Assembly (NCBI GenBank): GCA_003482455.1
Contig: DMYW01000002.1
Location: 1-64,000 of the forward strand
Direction: 5' to 3'
DNA length: 64,000 bases
From: Rheinheimera sp.
Lineage (GTDB): Bacteria; Pseudomonadota; Gammaproteobacteria; Enterobacterales; Alteromonadaceae
How positions within the stretch are numbered: position 1 is the first letter of the stretch; each line of letters starts with the position of its first letter. Position numbers and translations under genes: made by a program. This document shows, in pieces, positions 62,401 to 64,000 of this stretch. The notes under the pieces were generated by a model. The model had not been told where the DNA came from and searched no databases. It was given only the letters and a program-made list of their open reading frames with translations.

Positions 62401-63377
62401 TTCTGCCAGCAGATCACTAACACAGTCCCGTCTTGCGCCGCCGGAACTGGGATCACACGGTATGCCACCGGGATCACTTCACCTTCGCTGGTTACAAACA
62501 GATCCGCTTCCCCAGACAACGCAGCGCCCGATTGCATACGGTCGACGATTTCACGCCATAACATCAAGGCCGGTTTTTGTTTGGCAACAAGCATTTGAGC
62601 TGGTAAGCCCTGCAGCTGCTTAACGTCTTGATAACCAAGAATTTGTAGTACGGCGTTATTGACGACTGTGATGTCCGCTTGGCGATTTAAGCCTAAAATC
62701 GCATCGCCGGTGGACTCCAGCAGCAGCCGGATTTGCGCCGCACTAGCTTGCTGCTCCAGCACCGCTTGTTTTTTCTGATCGATGTTTTCAATGACAGAGA
62801 CAAAATAACAAGCGGCGGGGTCTTCATCTTTGTGATATGACACCGACAAATTCGCCCAGAAATAACTACCATCCTTCCGGCGATAACGCTTTTCCATTTC
62901 GTAAAAGTCGATTTGACCATTGGCCAGCGCCTGCACCGAATTCACATCATCTTCGAGGTCGGCTGGGTGCGTAAACTCTTGGAACGTTTTACCGACAATC
63001 TCATCGACCGGATACTGCAGCATTTGGGCATAACGTTCGTTGACTCGAATAAAACGACCATCGGTGGCTACGTGCGCCATCCCGACGGCCGCTTGATCAA
63101 ACGTCGATTGGAACCGATCACTAAGTTGTTGATATCGAAGGTGCAAAGTACCTAACCGGTAACACACCCAAATACCGACGCCGCAGGCGCTTAACAATAA
63201 TGCCGCACCCAACAAATCGTGGGCCAATTGCCGCTCTACTTCATCCAAAAACCAGCTAGTCAGCGCTTGATCGGCGGCCGTCAACCAAGCGACGACCAAG
63301 ATTAAATAACATAAGGTCAGCAGCCAGGGGTACACCACTGGATTTGTGCGCAATTCTGAAAATTGAGGATCGCTCAT
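59424..63377 (-). CDS. Membrane PAS/GAF/GGDEF/EAL cyclic-di-GMP sensor protein
   Basis: About 1317 aa from ATG 63377 (GGA upstream); a GTG at 63485 would add 36 residues but would place the 63421-63450 inverted repeat inside the coding frame. Two membrane segments (about 17-36 and 56-74), PAS x2 (about 90-340), GAF (about 350-520), PAS x3 (about 525-885), GGDEF (about 890-1050) and EAL (about 1065-1310). GGDEF is intact with RxxD (READ) 5 residues before it. EAL motifs (EALVRW, ELTES, DDFGTGYSS, KIDKKFV, EGVET) are intact. Both synthesis and breakdown of c-di-GMP are possible. Confidence 0.93.
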   Translation of the reverse strand: MSDPQFSELRTNPVVYPWLLTLCYLILVVAWLTAADQALTSWFLDEVERQLAHDLLGAALLLSACGVGIWVCYRLGTLHLRYQQLSDRFQSTFDQAAVGMAHVATDGRFIRVNERYAQMLQYPVDEIVGKTFQEFTHPADLEDDVNSVQALANGQIDFYEMEKRYRRKDGSYFWANLSVSYHKDEDPAACYFVSVIENIDQKKQAVLEQQASAAQIRLLLESTGDAILGLNRQADITVVNNAVLQILGYQDVKQLQGLPAQMLVAKQKPALMLWREIVDRMQSGAALSGEADLFVTSEGEVIPVAYRVIPVPAAQDGTVLVICWQNIRERRQQQMKQQAQSYLLHRLLEDIPLSELLNELVKFIEQQLPGVRGAIMLADVNRNCLTNAAAPSLPDEYKQKTEGLPIRYGNGSCGTAAATRQAVFVQDVHQDLLWLNYREIVKPFEWLQACWSTPFFDTERRLLGTFAIYLSEHRSPRTDEVDLIQFTVSLAAFLVERSQAKALNLLLTNAIEQNPVAVVICDATGVIQYCNHRFDDITGVSGKQILQKKLDTVLPESLREEYLHVMELVCQGTTVPKRQLNWPTPNGAVVWLESALYGISDAQQQVTHLLLELEDITLQRMAEQQWMESELRFRTLLDSTPEIAVQGYEADGTTFYWNRASESLYGYSKEEALGRSLLDLIIPPEMHDGVSQAISMMVRSGVAEPAGELVLKHKSGDPVQVYSSHVVLQLPGRSPQIFCMDFDLSERKKQQANLRLADAVFRSSREGILIMDTHKRIISVNPALLQLFGYEEEELIGQSVHLLRSTRHTEEFYQQIWAELQHDHHWQGELFNRRKDGEVMPLQLSISAVFNESQEVCHYAAIFTDLSEIRATEAEMMFLTEHDELTHLPNRHLFLQQVDQAIKEARRDQHKLAVLVLDLDHFKDVNDSYGHALGDLLLLQVANRLKKRLREADVVARLGGDEFAILLGKIDAIDSAADVASSLIEQIGHSFVLSDSVEVQLGASIGISVFPDHGDNTTLLLQGADAALYKAKAAGRNMFTFFSDSYTQAARDRLTLEAQLRKAIRLGHLQVFYQPQVDIYSGHITGAEALVRWFDPDQGMISPARFIPVAEACGLIHDVGEFVLRETCRQGKEWLDAGLPRLTLAVNVSPAQFRRFDMRQLVQDVLASTGYPAQLLELELTESALMEHQDTVIATLNDLRTTGIRLAIDDFGTGYSSLAYLKRFPLDVLKIDKKFVDDIPHSKDDVAITTAIIGIAHTLGFKVLAEGVETAQQLEFLQLQRCDQFQGYLFSPPVPAQRFRQLLDEQQAAVETSSPQA

Positions 63378-63420
63378 CGTGCTGGGTCCGTGATCACAAA
63401 AGGTCCATGTCTTTTCGTTC

Positions 63421-63450
63421 ATCAAAACAGACCATTGTTGCTGTTTTGAT
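63421..63450. promoter_or_regulatory. Perfect 10-bp inverted repeat upstream of the c-di-GMP gene
   Basis: ATCAAAACAG (63421-63430) and CTGTTTTGAT (63441-63450) are exact complements 10 bases apart, about 45-75 bases before the chosen start codon. It could be an operator or an mRNA hairpin. Its position argues for the downstream start at 63377. Confidence 0.6.
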
Positions 63451-63543
63451 GACAATACCTGCATCGATTTAGCATAGCTGAGCACGGCAGAAAGGCGAGG
63501 TAAGCGCGGTGGTTGAAGCCGCGAAATGCTGCAAAACGAGGAG

Positions 63544-63571
63544 ATGGCGAGACGACTGCTGGTCTCGCCAT
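63544..63571 (-). terminator. Hairpin after the DUF481 gene
   Basis: ATGGCGAGAC (63544-63553) pairs perfectly with GTCTCGCCAT (63562-63571). On the minus strand it follows the DUF481 stop by 16 bases; the T-run after it is poor (CGTTTT), so termination may be weak. Confidence 0.6.
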
Positions 63572-63587
63572 ACGCTAAAAAGTTGAT

Positions 63588-64000
63588 TTAGAACGAATAA
63601 ACCAACGTCAGAGATGTTTGTGTATCCGTACTCTTTTTGCCGAGCGGCACTTGCGAGTCGTGTTGGATCAAAAACGCGGCTTTCATCTGCATGCTGCCGT
63701 TGATTTTGGTGCTCAGTGAACTTTCGGCGATCGAACGTTTGTTATCCGCACCAGCCTCATAACTGACGGTTTGTCGAAACATGGCACTGTCAGAAATGGT
63801 CCAATCTAAGCTGGCTGCAGTGCGCAGCATGGCGCCTTTTTCTTTCAGGTCATCTGATGTTTTACCGACGTAATAACCTGGACCGATTTCCGCATCAATC
63901 ACCACGGATTTGCCTTGGTACATCCGATCGCCGTAACCGGCAGCCACCAAGCTGTAGTCGCGGTAGGCACCAAACTCATCACGAGTGTGCGACCCCAACA
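63588..64000 (-). CDS. DUF481-family outer-membrane protein, C-terminal part (cut by window edge)
   Basis: About 137 C-terminal residues of a beta-barrel. Alternating strands with YRDYSLVAAGYGDRMY, EIGPGYYVGK, FRQTVSYEAGADNKRS and the last strand ending TLVYSF, a C-terminal Phe as in outer-membrane barrels. This fits DUF481 (YdiY-like) proteins of unknown function. The frame stays open to base 64000, so the TTG at 63998 is not a real start. Confidence 0.82.
   Translation of the reverse strand, partial: LGSHTRDEFGAYRDYSLVAAGYGDRMYQGKSVVIDAEIGPGYYVGKTSDDLKEKGAMLRTAASLDWTISDSAMFRQTVSYEAGADNKRSIAESSLSTKINGSMQMKAAFLIQHDSQVPLGKKSTDTQTSLTLVYSF

Noticed and set aside
1..64000. Prophage, integron, CRISPR-Cas, toxin-antitoxin or secretion island
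   Set aside because: None of the expected genes, att-type repeats or composition breaks were seen.

Overview
The window is chromosomal DNA of a gammaproteobacterium. The order tRNA-Trp, secE, nusG, rplKA, rplJL, rpoBC, the SrkA-DsbA pair, uvrA near yajR and ssb, and the style of the proteins fit a Rheinheimera/Alishewanella-like or wider Alteromonadales lineage. That genus-level guess is inference. There is no transposase, phage gene, CRISPR array or rRNA. One small non-autonomous transposable element is present.

1-9946 (minus strand) is the core transcription/translation block: tRNA-Trp, secE, nusG, rplK, rplA, rplJ, rplL, rpoB and the 5' half of rpoC. Its regulatory DNA is well preserved: consensus-like sigma70 promoters before tRNA-Trp, rplK and rplJ, an L10 leader, and an attenuator-like terminator between rplL and rpoB. 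The rplK and rplJ promoters each have their -10 box inside an intrinsic-terminator hairpin of the upstream operon.

10151-17083 holds purT, an orphan ParA ATPase with an overlapping ribbon-helix-helix partner, ccoG, srkA and two tandem dsbA paralogues. The terminator after the second dsbA was split by a 218-bp MITE with IS4-like ends and an 11-bp target duplication.

17380-36306 contains two envelope modules of similar make-up. The first (17380-21260, minus) has an M23 lipoprotein, a solute-binding protein, a class-C-like serine hydrolase and a thioredoxin-fold lipoprotein. The second (32199-36306, minus) has blaI, a BlaR1-type M56 protein fused to an M23 domain, a paralogous serine hydrolase and an esterase, with two perfect palindromic operators upstream. 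Between them are an M1 aminopeptidase, a FrnE-like DsbA protein, uvrA with a LexA box, a GGKEF-type GGDEF protein, yajR and ssb.

36549-52727 is a mixed accessory region: a 2OG-Fe(II) oxygenase, a MarR/MFS divergent pair with a clear operator, a flavin reductase, a subclass B1 metallo-beta-lactamase with all zinc ligands, and an MbnH/MbnP-type di-heme enzyme/copper protein pair divergent from a large GlyGly-CTERM surface protein. It also has a DMT transporter, two GSTs, a LysR/Rossmann-oxidoreductase divergent pair and a CPBP protease.

52753-64000 carries sbcDC (with a very glutamine-rich SbcC), a DesK/DesR two-component system with a palindrome upstream, a large PAS/GAF/GGDEF/EAL sensor and the end of a DUF481 outer-membrane protein.

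The best candidates for undescribed biology are the BlaI/BlaR1-M23 operon, the MbnPH locus with its anchored partner, the B1 metallo-beta-lactamase, the MITE-split terminator and the promoter-in-terminator arrangement.
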